Below are positions 1-11,071 of a stretch of DNA of 64,000 bases, one piece after another. A model generated the notes under the pieces. It was not told the origin of the DNA, ran no database searches, and saw only the letters and a list, made by a program, of their open reading frames with translations. This stretch comes from Amphiura filiformis (taxonomy: Eukaryota > Echinodermata > Ophiuroidea > Amphilepidida > Amphiuridae), in the NCBI RefSeq assembly GCF_039555335.1, contig NC_092641.1:33381548-33445547 (forward strand). The letters run 5' to 3'. How positions within the stretch are numbered: position 1 is the stretch's first letter; each line of letters starts with the position of its first letter. The position numbers were made by a program, and so were the translations under genes.

Positions 1-483
1 AGTTGTCCCGTACCGGTGCCGCATAATTTGTGTCATCATGGTCATGAGATAAGTCCTAGATATTTAGATAAATTTCTTTTCAATCTTTTTACCAACGTTT
101 GAAATAATATAGTTGAAGTAGTGTTGAAATTAACTTTTTTTTCTTTTCTATAGGATAGCATTCTTGCATGTATATTATACTAACATTTCTTGTCCTTTGC
201 TCAGTGGATGTATTGAATATATGTATACATGTACCGTACCAGTGCCACACAATTTGTGTCATCACTCATCATGGTCCTGATGAGATAAGTCCTAGACATT
301 TAGATAAATTTCTTACCAACATTTTAACCAATATTTTAAATAATATAGAAAGTTGAAGTAGTGTTGAAATTTACTTATTTTCTTTTTTATATTATTTTAG
401 GATACCGTATCGTTCTTGCATGTATAATATATTAACATTTCTAGTCCTTTGTTCAGTGGATGTATTGAAGATATGTTTACATG
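1..483. repeat. Tandem duplication of a ~230-bp unit
   Basis: The first unit (about 1-233) and the second (about 234-483) share the same order of landmarks: a CCGTACC start, AATTTGTGTCATCA, GATAAGTCCTAGA, TTGAAGTAGTGTTGAAATT, TTCTTGCATGTAT and CAGTGGATGTATTGAA. They differ by substitutions and small indels. No coding capacity is visible in either unit. Confidence 0.8.
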
Positions 484-1020
484 ATTGCAAATCACTCTTC
501 CAGAAATCATCGGCGAGTCTGACAACATAGCTCTTCTTGATTTCCAGCTCTGATTTGTCCTGTAGCACTTGACATGCTTTGCACCTCAAAATAATACAAT
601 TTATTCACAGTTTGGTTTTTACATTATTTTTCTAACTTTTACTTAAATTATATTTGATGTATTATTGAGAAATGCTTCACTAATTCTGTATGTTCCTTTA
701 TTTACTTATGTTTAACTGCATTAAACATATGCTCAACTATTTTCTTTAAAATTTGCTCATCGCAATACTGGTATACATGCTATATATCTTCCATGTACAA
801 TAATTGTGTCTCTCTTTCAGATATCACAGTACAGAAAGTCCGGGATTTTAAGCTCATATTATTTGCCTATAATGCATGACTGAGCAGCAGCCTAGATGCA
901 ACTATCAGAAATTAACAGATTCATTTTACATTATGTTTATAAATTTTAACCATGATCGTGTTTGAACATTGAAGTAGCATAGAAAATTGCTCCACTAATT
1001 CTGTTCTTTCATTATCTTAT
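484..1020. other. No gene or clear repeat seen
   Basis: AT-rich sequence with short open frames only. I see no splice-bounded coding frame and no recognisable repeat. Confidence 0.5.
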
Positions 1021-1819
1021 AAAGGGTGGTCTTAACCCTACAATTATGGAAACTTTTGAGCCACATAACTACTAAATTGTTGGTCTTCAGTATCTAAAAG
1101 TATTTTAAATACAGAATTGAATACGTTTACATAACTCGATATAAATATCTGGGACATGTTTTTATTTTTTTTTAATTTATTTTTATTTTGATCAACTTCA
1201 CACGAAATATTTGAAATTTGGGCAAAAAAATCATGCTTGTTATGATTTTTGAGCAAAATTCAGCATTTTTAACAATTTGTGATCAAAATTTCTCTAAATT
1301 GGTCAAAATTTAATTTTTTTATTTTTAAAAACAGGTCCTATATATTTATACTATTTGTTTGTTTATTTGTCTGCAGAAAGAGGTCCGCGCAAAAAATTGG
1401 GAGGAGGTAGAGGTGGCAACATTGTTGCAATTTTACCGCACCAAAAACTAGATAAAAATATCTAGGGACGGTTTTTTTATTTTTTTGAATTTGGACCAAC
1501 TTTGAGAAATTTGCACCAAAATTGTCAAAAATGCAAAATTTTCAAAAAACCATAAAAAGCCTGATTTTAGCCCAAATTTCAAATATTTTTGGTGAAGTTG
1601 GTCAAAATTCAAACGTTGCACGAAAAAATTTGGGCCAAAAAACCCGTTTTTTGGGATTTTCTCCAAAAATGAGCATTTTAGTCCAAATTGGACCTCACAG
1701 ATGAATTCATCAAGTCATTTCCATTCTAAAAATGTATACTTTTATATTGTTTAGACTAATAATTTAGCAGTTATGAGACCCGAAAGTTTTCATAATTCCA
1801 GGGTTCAGACCAACCTTAA
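1021..1819. mobile_element. Foldback/MITE-like element, ~100-bp inverted arms
   Basis: The left arm (about 1021-1115) reads GGTCTTAACCC then AATTATGGAAACTTTTG. The right arm (about 1728-1818) carries the reverse complement with about 80% match. The interior is A/T-rich and full of short AAATTTGGGCCAAAATTT-type inverted words. No transposase is present, so it is non-autonomous. The superfamily cannot be assigned because no clear target duplication was seen. Confidence 0.65.
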
Positions 1820-2057
1820 ACGGGATATTAAAGGCATGCACTCAGGCACTATTGTTCAAATTTATGCAGTTCAATCCAGTATTCCAGAATACTGTATGCA
1901 GGGTATACCAAAACACAGTACAATCCCTAATGAGTAAATATTTTTAAACAAAACAAATGTAGTGGATTATCATAAATATACCAATCATATAGATTCCAAT
2001 CGTATTTATAAACAGATAATTATGACTTTTCTAATCCATTTTTCTTGTGTCATTCAG

Positions 2058-2357
2058 GATGAGAGCCGTCGTCAGAGGAAAATGAAAAAGAAGAAAAAGT
2101 CAAAGAAACACAAAGATGTGGAGTTGTTAGAATTGAATCAAAAATTAGTGGGAGCGGAAGCAAGGAGGTTGGTGTTGGAGGAGAGGAAGTTGCAGGTGGA
2201 GGAGGAAAGGCTGGAGGTGGAAAGGAAGAGGTTGAAGCTGGAGGAGGAGAAGGTGGGGTTAGGGTTATTGCAGGCAGTGTTGGGGACAGTGGTAGATCTG
2301 TCGGCCAAGGTGGGCACTCCAACATTTGTTGACTTAATTCAGTCCATGCAGCCAGAG
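2058..2357 (+). CDS. Coiled-coil exon of a Harbinger-type Myb/SANT-like partner protein
   Basis: This 100-codon phase 0-0 exon lies between a CATTCAG acceptor and a GAG|gtatga donor. Its start DESRRQRKMKKKKKSKKHK is strongly basic and resembles a nuclear localisation stretch. Residues ~21-70 form a charged heptad-like helix (LLELNQKL, LEERKLQVEEERLEVERKR), and an LLQAVLGTVVDLSAK tail follows. This layout is typical of the C-terminal half of the Myb/SANT-like accessory protein that PIF/Harbinger transposons encode to carry their transposase to DNA. The Myb domain should be in an earlier exon, and I do not see one in the window. The strand converges on the Harbinger transposase at 6.2-9.9 kb, so both may belong to one element. 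A host coiled-coil gene is the main alternative. Confidence 0.6.
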
Positions 2358-4760
2358 GTATGATTTTTTAAATTGGAGTTCAATAACATAATCAATATTC
2401 AAATTAGGTGTCATTCTTTATTTTAATGTAATTTAATGTTGAATGCACACCTTGGCTGAAATGAGTCACCTCACAATTCAGTAAGTTCAAATATTCTTTA
2501 TTTTAATGTGTTTTGATAATAACTTGTGATTAGTGCAAAATGAAAAGTTCAGATGCAAAAACATCCATTTGCCTCATTTGATATATTGCCAAATATAACT
2601 CATCAAAAAGATAATAAGAAAATATGTGCTGTTTTATCATATTTTCAAAAATATACATTGTATTTTTAAAGTATGGTGTCAATTACAAGCTAACATTACA
2701 GGGCAGATATTGGTGTTGATTTTATACTGCAAAAATTTTAAATGGCGTTTATCAGTTTTTGCATCTGAAATAGCTTGCTCGAGAGAGAAATCGGACAAGT
2801 TAATGTACTTGGCTTAGATGTTGATGTATCTAATGCACTTTATACTCTCTGCTGGGCTTGTGTATTAGACACATCAATATCTTAGTGCGGGTGCATTATT
2901 CTGTCCAATTCCCCTCAACCAGATATACACAGTTAGTAATTAAGTACCTTACAATTGTATCAATGTTAGTTTTGATACCTACATTGAAGGTACCTTTTGA
3001 TATAAGAATAAGTAGAAGTACTGATTACCTACCTACATGTACATAAATTCAAAATCATAAATTTGTTGTTTCATTAATTACATTGTATTTACAGGATTGA
3101 AACTGATTTATAAGACATTTTAAAATGTGTAATTTATGGAGGTATTATACACAGCTAAATTTCTCCTCTGTGTAGACATAACCACCGTCCCTGAGAATTT
3201 GACAACGTTTAAAGTTTTTATGCCATGTCCACCCATGGTGTACTCGATAGCTGGAGTGAAACTGGTTGCAGCATACCCTGTGTCATAAAAGCATGGTCAG
3301 ACAGCACTGAAGTACATTTTATCTGGTAGTCCCTCATGCCTTGTTCAGAAGAGTTTAGCTGTGTAAATAGTATGATTGCAATCATTGTAAATCATTGTAC
3401 ATAAGCTATTATATAATCACTGAATAATTTTGAAAAGTAACTTTAGAAAAAGTTACTTCATGAATGTTTATTCTGTCGCCATCTTTGAATGAAAATAGAA
3501 CAGAGATGTTCGCCTTAAAGCCAGCACATTAAATTTGAAGCCTGCGAGTTGACATTTGCAAAAGCTAAGTGGTAGCTGTCATGGTTATGGAGTGTGGATC
3601 TTCCCTCATTTTCATTCAAAGATGGCAAAATTATGAATAGAGCCTGAATACTAACTTTATGTGGTGAGCATTATATCAGTGCAAGGAGAATTTATAACTA
3701 GAAATCAAAACAGCATTAGATTGTATTATGTCAAGGGCTTTCAATGGACATAATAGAGGCCAAATTTCTTTGGAAAATCTTGAGCCAAATACTCCTTTCT
3801 TGCTATGTTTACTGTACATAATAGAGCTTGCATCTACTGACAACTGTTAATGAGTGCCAACCATTCCATGGTGTATTTTCTAAATCTCAGTCATGATACC
3901 TTTTGCAGAAACATGAAGGCACCCTGTACCATGTTCATGAAATGGGTGGTGTAACTATCATTAATATACAAGAATCCATACAAAGCTGGTGAATTTTGCC
4001 TGTTTCCATTGGAGATGTTACTTTTATGTATAATGTACAATTAAATCACATTTATTAGTAATTAAAGTAATTATTATGTATTGATTGTATATATAATTGC
4101 CCAACATTAAATATATTTATATATCAGATGTTTTTTAAATCAAAAGTATCCATACAGTGTATGAAAGAAATACAGACTTCATTAATATAATTTACTAGAT
4201 TTATGTCTACATATATTATGTAGAATATTTAAGATCTTACAACATTGAGTGCTCCTGGAGAATAGCTTCTTTGCTAATCTCTAATTGGTGCTATTCATGA
4301 TATTTATTCTGTAAAGTTATCAGATCAAAACATGCAGAACAAATCTCAGTATTGCATTTTTCAGATAATTATAATAGATCTGAGTAGAGATTGAAAACCA
4401 TGGTCGGGTGTGGTCGCTACCTGGCTTGATCTGCATCAATGTTTTTTAAGGATGTGCACAGTTTTGATGATGTTAATCAAGCACAGGTTATACTATATCC
4501 TGATACTATAGAATTTCATCTGCAAACATGTAGTGCCTCTAAGCAAGTGTTTTTATTGATGAAAGGGTGACACCCTCCACAAAAACTATGTTACTGATAC
4601 AGCAGCTGTACAAACATGTTTCATTGTAAGACCTATCTATTGAAATGTTTATTAGGATTTATGATATCTGCCTTTTTTCTATTTCATCCAAAAATACGCA
4701 TTTACAGACACACATGTTTATAGATTGAATTCTACTGGCATTTTAAATGTAATTAAAAAG
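2358..4760. other. Non-coding stretch with two small foldbacks
   Basis: No gene is seen. About 3149-3366 is bounded by ACACAGCTAAATTTCTCCTCTG and a partial reverse complement. About 3474-3632 is bounded by CGCCATCTTTGAATGAAAAT and its reverse complement. Both look like short MITEs. The remainder is AT-rich with no recognisable signal. Confidence 0.55.
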
Positions 4761-4764
4761 TAGG

Positions 4765-5010
4765 GGGCATAGCGGCGCAGCGGTCTAAGACTTAAAATCA
4801 TATTTACGAGGTAGCTCGAGGTTGTGGGTTCAAGTCACCGCAACGTCAATGTGTTGTGCACTTGGGCAAGGCTCTTCACCGCTTTGCCTCTCCTCACCCA
4901 GGAGTACAAATGGGTACCGGCTTTATTCAAAGCTGGGAAGGTAACAGACTCACTGTGGATGGAGTGTAGCGATCCCATGCAGCAACATTATATGTGACCT
5001 ATCACCTCAA
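4765..5010 (+). mobile_element. tRNA-derived SINE
   Basis: The 5' part resembles an RNA polymerase III promoter: an A-box-like region (GGCGCAGCGGTCTAAGAC, 4772-4789) and a B-box-like GTGGGTTCAAGTC about 40 bp further on. The body contains CTTGGGCAAGGCTCTTCACC and AAATGGGTACCGGC, a conserved core I associate with deuterostome tRNA-SINEs. There is no protein coding. The 3' end is uncertain. Confidence 0.75.
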
Positions 5011-5199
5011 AAGCTACTAGTTGTCTTCAGAAATGAAATGGAGATTTTAAAAGTATGATAAATTGCTACTTTCTAGCTTTAAAATTACACTTTGTTGAAA
5101 TCAGAAACAGGAAAATGTTTCATGAGGCAAAACAAGCTAAACAAGCCATATTACATCTGCCATCATCTTCTGTTATTATTATCTGCGAATGAAGCTAGC

Positions 5200-5300
5200 C
5201 AACAACTGGTCGGTTTTGATGTGATGGGTCATATATGAAGGAGTCTGGCCCAAACGCTTCAAAAGAGAGATGGGCACTCTGGCCTGTGAATGCAGGTTCA
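5200..5300 (-). repeat. Dispersed repeat shared with 30.48-30.55 kb
   Basis: On the minus strand this reads GAGTGCCCATCTCTCTTT and, a little later, CAGACTCCTTC. The same two blocks occur in order on the plus strand near 30486-30535. The surrounding minus frame is open for ~45 codons, but I recognise no protein. Confidence 0.5.
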
Positions 5301-5487
5301 TCCCTTTACCTTTTTTTCTGAAATATATTGAATGTAAAATGAAAGCAATATTTAAGAATAAATTTGGTTGTACTAAAAAGTTTCTCAATAAAAACTTTTA
5401 GCATATATTTTATCAATTTGTTGTGTTATCTTGAGCGTCAAAAACAATTAACACTACTATTAGGTGATAAAACTTGTTCAGGGATAG

Positions 5488-5745
5488 ATTTGTGACACGA
5501 TCTGGTTCACGGGGGCCAAGGCGGCAAATTTGAACCAGAGACAAAGGTAAAATGTGGAGTAAAATTCGATAAATTACATAAGAAAATAGACATCAAAAAC
5601 TTCATAACTTTAGAGCCAAGTATGCTAGATCTTTGGTGTTTTCAGTAAATGATAGCCTATTATATGTGTAATGTAATAATTCCAGTAACTCAATTTTTCA
5701 AAAATGCCTCCTTTGGCCCCCATGGACCAGATCGTGCCACGTTTA
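5488..5745. mobile_element. MITE with ~40-bp terminal inverted repeats
   Basis: The left end reads TGACACGATCTGGTTCACGG followed by GGGCCAAGGCGGC. The right end carries the reverse complement (TTTGGCCCCCATGG then ACCAGATCGTGCCACG) with a few mismatches. The interior is AT-rich and non-coding. Confidence 0.75.
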
Positions 5746-6201
5746 GGAAATGATAAAGTGACAAGAGAATGAATATTGCTACTCTTTTTGACATCATTAT
5801 GATTTATACTGCTTTTTCTCTAGTGTAATCAGTGATCACAATGGTTGAGGAAGTGCTTTTCGCATGTGTGCATAATCTATGTCTTTAACATGTGCTTTGG
5901 TTGAAGCTGGACTTATTGCAATGCGCACAGACTGCATTGGAGAAAAATCAATATAGTAAAAAATGAAAATCAGATTCCAAAATCGGGTTTCCTTGAATTT
6001 GTCCTGAGACGACATTCTGCTACTTTGGTAACAATGGAAATTACTCACATGTTTGGTGGGGGTGTTAGCTATGAAAGACAGTTAAAGGTTAGTGGACCAT
6101 TTCATGAGCTTTGTCCTTTTAGTGTTATTATATAAGATTCTCATTGCAGTATGAAGAATGAAATAAGAAAAATAATTAAGCTCTCCTGTTGTTGGATATG
6201 A

Positions 6202-6462
6202 TTATAGCCATACGTGCCCTAGCAGCATTCCCCGTTCATTTCCTGGACCATTATAGTCTGGTACTTCCACATCAACTAATGGACGCCAGGCCTGAGATGA
6301 GGCTCTTTGATGACTTTGGCCATTTGGAATAGCACGGAGCAAGCTACTATCACTCTGCAGGCGCGATCTGGTGCCATCCTTATCCCTCTCCTCATGCACG
6401 GGAACTTCTGCTTGATCTGCCCATTGACTTGCTCAATAACTACACGTCCCTTCCTGTGTGCT
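6202..6462 (-). pseudogene. PIF/Harbinger transposase, exon 2 (C-terminal part), frameshifted
   Basis: A CTCTTTCAG acceptor on the minus strand opens an exon encoding AHRKGRVVIEQVNGQIKQKF and then PDRACRVIVAC. VVIEQ carries the third acidic residue of the DDE catalytic triad, and the following helix is the usual end of the nuclease fold. The family's final motif, VDVEVPDYNGPGN, appears in a different frame downstream, so at least one indel has occurred between them. The exon joins in phase to the donor at 9175 (AAC AG|A). The ~2.7-kb intron has been filled by MITEs. Together with the lesions in exon 1 this copy cannot make an active nuclease. Confidence 0.85.
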
Positions 6463-6568
6463 CTGAAAGAGAATAATGAAAAGGCATGTCTATATTAGTG
6501 TTATTGATTTAATGTAATACACGTGCAGGGTATGATAGGTTAATTCATGCCCCGAGTTAGTATCTTGG

Positions 6569-6765
6569 CAGTGGCGGCACCAGGAATTTTTATTCGGGGA
6601 GGGGGGGCAAAGTGAATTTCAGGGAGGGCAAAATCTACAAATTTGGCGCAAATTTGCTGCAAAATGTGGGAATTTACGTAATTTTGGGGTTTTTCCTCAA
6701 AAGTGGGGGGATGGCAAACTGGGGGGGGGCAAGAAAACTTGCCCCCCTCGTAAGCACCGCCACTG
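6569..6765. mobile_element. hAT-type MITE, 8-bp target duplication
   Basis: The ends are CAGTGGCGGCACC and GCACCGCCACTG. The flanks TATCTTGG (6561-6568) and TATCTCGG (6766-6773) match at 7 of 8 bases. The 8-bp duplication and CAGTGG-type ends fit hAT. The interior has G-rich tracts next to both ends and no coding frame. Two relatives lie at 10568-10760 and 42797-42954. Confidence 0.85.
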
Positions 6766-7032
6766 TATCTCGGGCCGACTTACTTTCTCGGGACCCCAAA
6801 TTACTATCTCGGGTCCAAGTTGATATTTCAGTGATCTGAGTTACTATCTCAGGAAGTACCCGTAAGTTAGGCTGGTCCGAGATATTAACTTGGAGTCCTA
6901 ATAGTAAATAACTTGGGCCCAGAGATAATAACTTGGAAGTCCAAGATCGGATCCGATATAGTTGGACAGGGCCCGAGACTGGAGACCGATTAACTTGAGA
7001 CCGAGATAGTAACTTGGACCCCAAGATACTAA

Positions 7033-7224
7033 GGAACCTTTCACAAACACTTGTTACGGGCCTGATGCAAAAAGGGGCCCTGAAAAAAATTACCAAAATT
7101 TTTCATGGGAAAATTAAAACATAATTTTCATGTCAAAAAGGTCTGAAAAGTGGGGGGCGAAATATTTTCGTGATGAATTTTATTTGCATCAGGCCCCCCA
7201 CAACCAGTGGTTGTGAACAGTCCC
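7033..7224. mobile_element. Harbinger-type MITE, TAA duplication
   Basis: The ~40-bp inverted ends read GGAACCTTTCACAAACACTT and, at the right, GGTTGTGAACAGTCCC, each next to a GGCCTGATGCAAA-type block. TAA flanks both sides (7030-7032 and 7225-7227), as expected for PIF/Harbinger. A second copy is at 61747-62010. Confidence 0.85.
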
Positions 7225-7307
7225 TAAGTCAGGCCCCATATTCCTAGCCGGGGGACCGATTTACTATCTGGCTACCCCAAGTTACTATCTAGGGTATCAG
7301 ACCCGAC

Positions 7308-7625
7308 TATGATATAAAATTCGGTCGATTGAGCCCATGTTTATTGGTCGAGCTGAGCTATGAGTTTTAAAATATTGGACGAGAGACCAATAAATATTGG
7401 CCTTAAGAATCAAATTTTATCATTGTTATGTTTTGATGGATTCAATTGTGTGAAAATATTGGATCCAAAACATAATAATGATAAAATTGATGCTTTTACG
7501 CCGATATTTATTGTCTCGCTATGAGTTGTAAATATTGGACTCGACTCACGCCTCGTCCAATATTTTAAAACTCATAGCTCGATTCAATAAATATGGGCTC
7601 AACCGATCCAATTTTATATCATTAG
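7308..7625. mobile_element. Foldback element with ~75-bp arms
   Basis: The left arm (GATATAAAATTCGGTCGATT, then GAGCCCATGTTTATTGG and ATGAGTTTTAAAATATTGGA) returns as its reverse complement at 7547-7625. The interior is itself partly palindromic around 7400-7490 (AAAATATTGGATCC with ATGATAAAATTGATGC), so the whole region can fold into a long hairpin. Confidence 0.8.
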
Positions 7626-7776
7626 TATGCGTTGGCTTCTATATTTTCACAAACTTGGATTCATCAAAACATAATAATGTCCAAATATGGGGATGATTGT
7701 ATGACCCACCACCCCTTAATTTTGGGAGGGTGATTCAGCCATTCCCCACACCCCTGGGATTTTCGTCTATGATTGT

Positions 7777-7948
7777 CAGTGGCGAGGCCTACTAGTGTGG
7801 GACATCACACTGGGGAACCGCTGGGGGGGCTCTGGGTCTGATGAAGGGGGGCACAAGCCCTTTTTTGGCAATTTTCCTATGGTATTTTTAAAAATTTCAG
7901 ATCGATTGGGAGGGGGGCTCATGCTGTCCCTATGACACTACGCCACTG
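7777..7948. mobile_element. hAT-type MITE, perfect 8-bp duplication
   Basis: The ends are CAGTGGCGAGGCC and CTACGCCACTG. ATGATTGT flanks it exactly on both sides (7769-7776 and 7949-7956). It is G-rich inside and has no coding frame. Confidence 0.9.
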
Positions 7949-7956
7949 ATGATTGT

Positions 7957-9174
7957 GTATAACATTTATCACGCTGGACAGTATTTTGAAAAATAATTAT
8001 AGACATAAACACCACTGACGTGAGAGTGGCTTTTTAGATAAAAGGTTTATTTTATAGATGAAATGAATATATTTAGTTCAAAAGGGCCCAGTAGGCCTAT
8101 TCCTACTACATGTAGGAAGTAATATGAAAGAATATGACCCCCCCACTCCCGTGAAAAATCTCTGTCAACATTGCATAGCAGTTTGTGTCCGTGTGCAGAG
8201 GCTAAATTATTGGGGGCCCAATGGCGCATGGCCTAAGTTATTGGGGAGGTGGGTACTAATTACCAATAGCCACCAAAATTTTGGAGCCCCCCTCCGGAGC
8301 CACTGGTGTTTTATTCATTTTAGACCTACCACGTTATAATAATTATGATATGAGACCACCGACGCAGTCATGACATACACCGCTTGAATGTTTCGCGTTT
8401 CTCAAGATTATCACGTTGGGGAGACTGTATAGTGAGCCATCATACGTTGGAATTGAGAGAAGAAAACTTTTTAATGATTGTGATTGGACGAAAGTTTAGA
8501 TGTCCGTGAATAGTCAAGAGAGGGTGCTTTGAATGTCTTCCTTTTCTCAGGCGGTATTGGACACGCGACATGTGACATACTAGGCTGATGAAACTACAAG
8601 GCTGACAGCCCGCTCAAAAATACACGGTTATCATAATTACAAATTGAAAAACAATGTATACATACAGTGGGACACTTTATCATGCCCAAAATGTTTTAGA
8701 ATAAATAAATTATTTGCTTTGACACCACAAACCATATTTTGTTTGTGAATATTTCATAATTAGACCTATACGTGTTTATTCAATGGCGATGTCAAAAATG
8801 GCGACATCGCATTCGAGACCTTGCCTTTTCACGTATCTTGATACAATTAGTCTTCTTTGCTTTTGTGAAGCAACAAACATGGAAAAAACCTTTAATAGAG
8901 GCCTACTTTCGGGCAAAAGATTTGTCTCATTGATGTTTATTGATGCGGAGGGGTATCTATCTAGGCCTATGTCAAAATCATGCCACGTTACGCTAGTGTG
9001 GCAAGTAAATTTTGCCATCATGCATTGTACCCGGTCGAAATAAAGTGACCATAGCGCGTCTATAGGCCTATGACTATTAAATTGGAATATTTGATGTCTA
9101 GGGTCATTATTTTATAGGCCTACAAAGCTACATGTGCATTATATTATTTTAAAGAATGATAAACGGACTTTTAC
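7957..9174. other. Intron-like non-coding sequence of the Harbinger element
   Basis: This lies between the two transposase exons. It holds a degenerate G-rich segment near 8205-8300 (GGGGCCC and CCCCCCTCC blocks) that looks like another decayed MITE. Otherwise I see no feature, and the open frames near 8776-9043 have no recognisable content. Confidence 0.45.
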
Positions 9175-9941
9175 CTGTTGTATCCTTTCTCCACAGCTGT
9201 AGCGGGATTCGCAAATGGAGTCATCAGCCAGTGACTCTGAGCATAGCCGGAGTCCCCCAAGAGCAATCCTCTTCCATCCAGCTCCCCTCTCTGATACGCC
9301 TGACCTATAGCACTGTTCTGAATTATTCTAGAGTCATGTGTGCTCCCTGGCTAACGGGCTACCACATTTATTATGTGGTATTTGGCGCTCTGGCGATGAG
9401 TTGAACATTGATGCTGTGGAAGCCCTTCCTGTTCACATATACATGTTCATTCTCCCCATAGGGGCATGAGTCCAGTCTGACATGAGTACAGTCTACTGCT
9501 CCTATCACTCGTGGAAAGCTACAAAGGCCGATAAACTCTGCTTGCTTGGCTGCAATCTCCTCATCTGTATTTGGCCATACAATGTGGTCGTCTCTCAATT
9601 CCACTAAGGTGTCTGTCACTACCTTGATCACTCTACAAACGGTTGATTCCGAGACACCGTGATGGTCTGATCCGCTTGTGTATACCGACCCAGATCCATA
9701 GAATCTTAGGGCAATGAAGACTTGAAGCCGTGAATCTACTGCATGACTTCTCAAAGTTTGTCTCCTTTGGTCTAGTTCTGGCACTAGTATGTTTAGCACA
9801 TACATCATACCGCCCGTGTGAATCGGGTAACGTTTATACATCTTGTTGTCATCGTATAAATCAAATGGATTGGTACGATCACGGAACACTCTTTCTCTCT
9901 TTAATGCTCTCGTTGATGATGTACATCAAATGGGCAGCCAT
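9175..9941 (-). pseudogene. PIF/Harbinger transposase, exon 1 (DDE nuclease), disrupted
   Basis: Reading minus, a good frame carries VFRDRTNPFDLYDD, a helix-turn-helix-like region (GVSESTVCRVIKVV) and GAVDCTHVRL with the first catalytic Asp. Further on are PGSTHDSR and LLGDSGYAQSHWL with the second Asp. The exon ends AACAG|gtaaaa at 9175, in phase with exon 2. These motifs are diagnostic of the HARBI1-like PIF/Harbinger family (usually ~350 residues). Lesions: the start MAAHLMYIINES is one frame off the body; there is a frameshift after NVQLI; and TAG at 9351-9353 replaces the Trp of the usual ARWPGS motif. It is a dead copy. It converges on the Myb-like exon at 2058. Confidence 0.9.
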
Positions 9942-10019
9942 TTTGATGTAGGCTACGCTTAATTTGGGGCGAAATTGTATGTTTTATATGCCTATTTGCG
10001 AAATCATACTTACCATACT

Positions 10020-10247
10020 TACCGTGCTGAGTTTACGAAGCTTCAGAGGACTTACGTCTAGTATAGGGTCTTCGTAACTTTTCTTAACTTACTTAAGGGT
10101 ATTTAAGAAGAGTCACCCTTCGTAAAAGTTTAGTGAAACGGAAGTTACGAGCGTCGTAACTTTACGTCGGATTTTGCAAGTTACGAACGATTTCGGGACT
10201 TACGAAGTGAGTTACGAAGGGTTAGGAGTTTAGTGAAATGGACCCCT
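10020..10247. mobile_element. Harbinger terminus with subterminal TTACGAAG repeats
   Basis: At least six copies of TTACGA(A)/TTCGTAA words in both orientations lie just upstream of the transposase start. They end in TTTAGTGAAATGGACCCCT. The reverse complement (AGGGGTCCATTTCACTAAAC) is a Harbinger-like end. A second TTTAGTGAAACGGAAG lies inside at ~10130. The opposite end was not found and probably lies left of the window. Confidence 0.6.
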
Positions 10248-10567
10248 GGACTCACTTTTGTCCATGTTTTTTAGGGAATTTAAAATATTTGGAAATGCTA
10301 TCTAGACAAACCATTGCCAGCCAGGGGTAGCATTAATGTCAAAGATTAAGGGATCCAAATGGACCCTTACAGTAAATCCAAAATTAAGGGTCAACGGTAA
10401 GCAAATTTTAGGTTCCAAAAACTGTTCAATATATTTACAATTAAAAATTAACTTAATGTGAAATGCATTGTGTAAACTAAATCAAACCATCAGTTGAGCT
10501 TAGCTAACATGCGGTTAAAATCTCGACATATTCTGCTCTGTATTTGTCAGGAAATACACGGTATTAA

Positions 10568-10760
10568 CAGTGGCGGCACCAGGAATTTTTTTTTCAGGGG
10601 GGCATTGGGGTGCAAAGTGAATTTCGGGGAGGAATCGACAAATTTTGCTGCAAAAAGCGGAAATTTATGTAATTTGGGTTTTTTTTTTTAAAACTGGGGG
10701 AAAGAAATATACTGGGGGGGGGGGCAAATGCCCCCACTTCCCCCCGTAGAGCTGCCACTA
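10568..10760. mobile_element. hAT-type MITE (same family as 6569-6765)
   Basis: It starts CAGTGGCGGCACCAGGAATT and ends GAGCTGCCACTA, where the last base has changed from G. The flanks GGTATTAA (10560-10567) and AGTATTAA (10761-10768) match at 7 of 8. The internal order (G-run, AAATTTTGCTGCAAA, G-run) matches the other copy. Confidence 0.85.
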
Positions 10761-11071
10761 AGTATTAAACAATGTCTTTAATGCTTGGTTGGTAGGTATG
10801 GGGAAGAAGAATTTTTGTGGAAATTTTATTTATGTAAGTTACTAAAATTCATTCCAAGAGTCAAGAGAGAAATATTCACATGCGGTGATGTGACTGGGTT
10901 TTCCGAAATAACAGAGGACCAAAGAATGTATAGAGTAAAGTGAAGAGGGGTAAGGTACATGGTGGGGAAATAGTGAGGGTGGTGGGGTAATGGGGCACGA
11001 GGATAAGGTGGTGATTTAGGATTCAATCATGTTTCACCGTTGTTCGTCACCGATTAACAACGATGCGTCCA

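Larger units (their letters stand above)
6540..7310. repeat. Foldback array of ACTATCTCGGGNCC words, split by two MITEs
   Basis: The left half carries words such as TTACTATCTCGGGTCC on the plus strand. The right half (6870-7030) carries the complementary type (AACTTGGACCCC, GAGATAGTAACTTGG). This gives an imperfect palindrome of ~20-30-bp units. A hAT-type MITE (6569-6765) and a Harbinger-type MITE (7033-7224) interrupt it. Further units lie at 7250-7300. Confidence 0.7.

Noticed and set aside
2050..2325. 91-codon Pro/Ser-rich minus frame
   Set aside because: It is the antisense of the charged coiled-coil exon; composition reflects GAG/GAAG codons on the other strand.
6612..7096. Plus and minus frames of 75-140 codons
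   Set aside because: They run through MITE ends and the ACTATCTCGGG foldback array; repeat artefacts.
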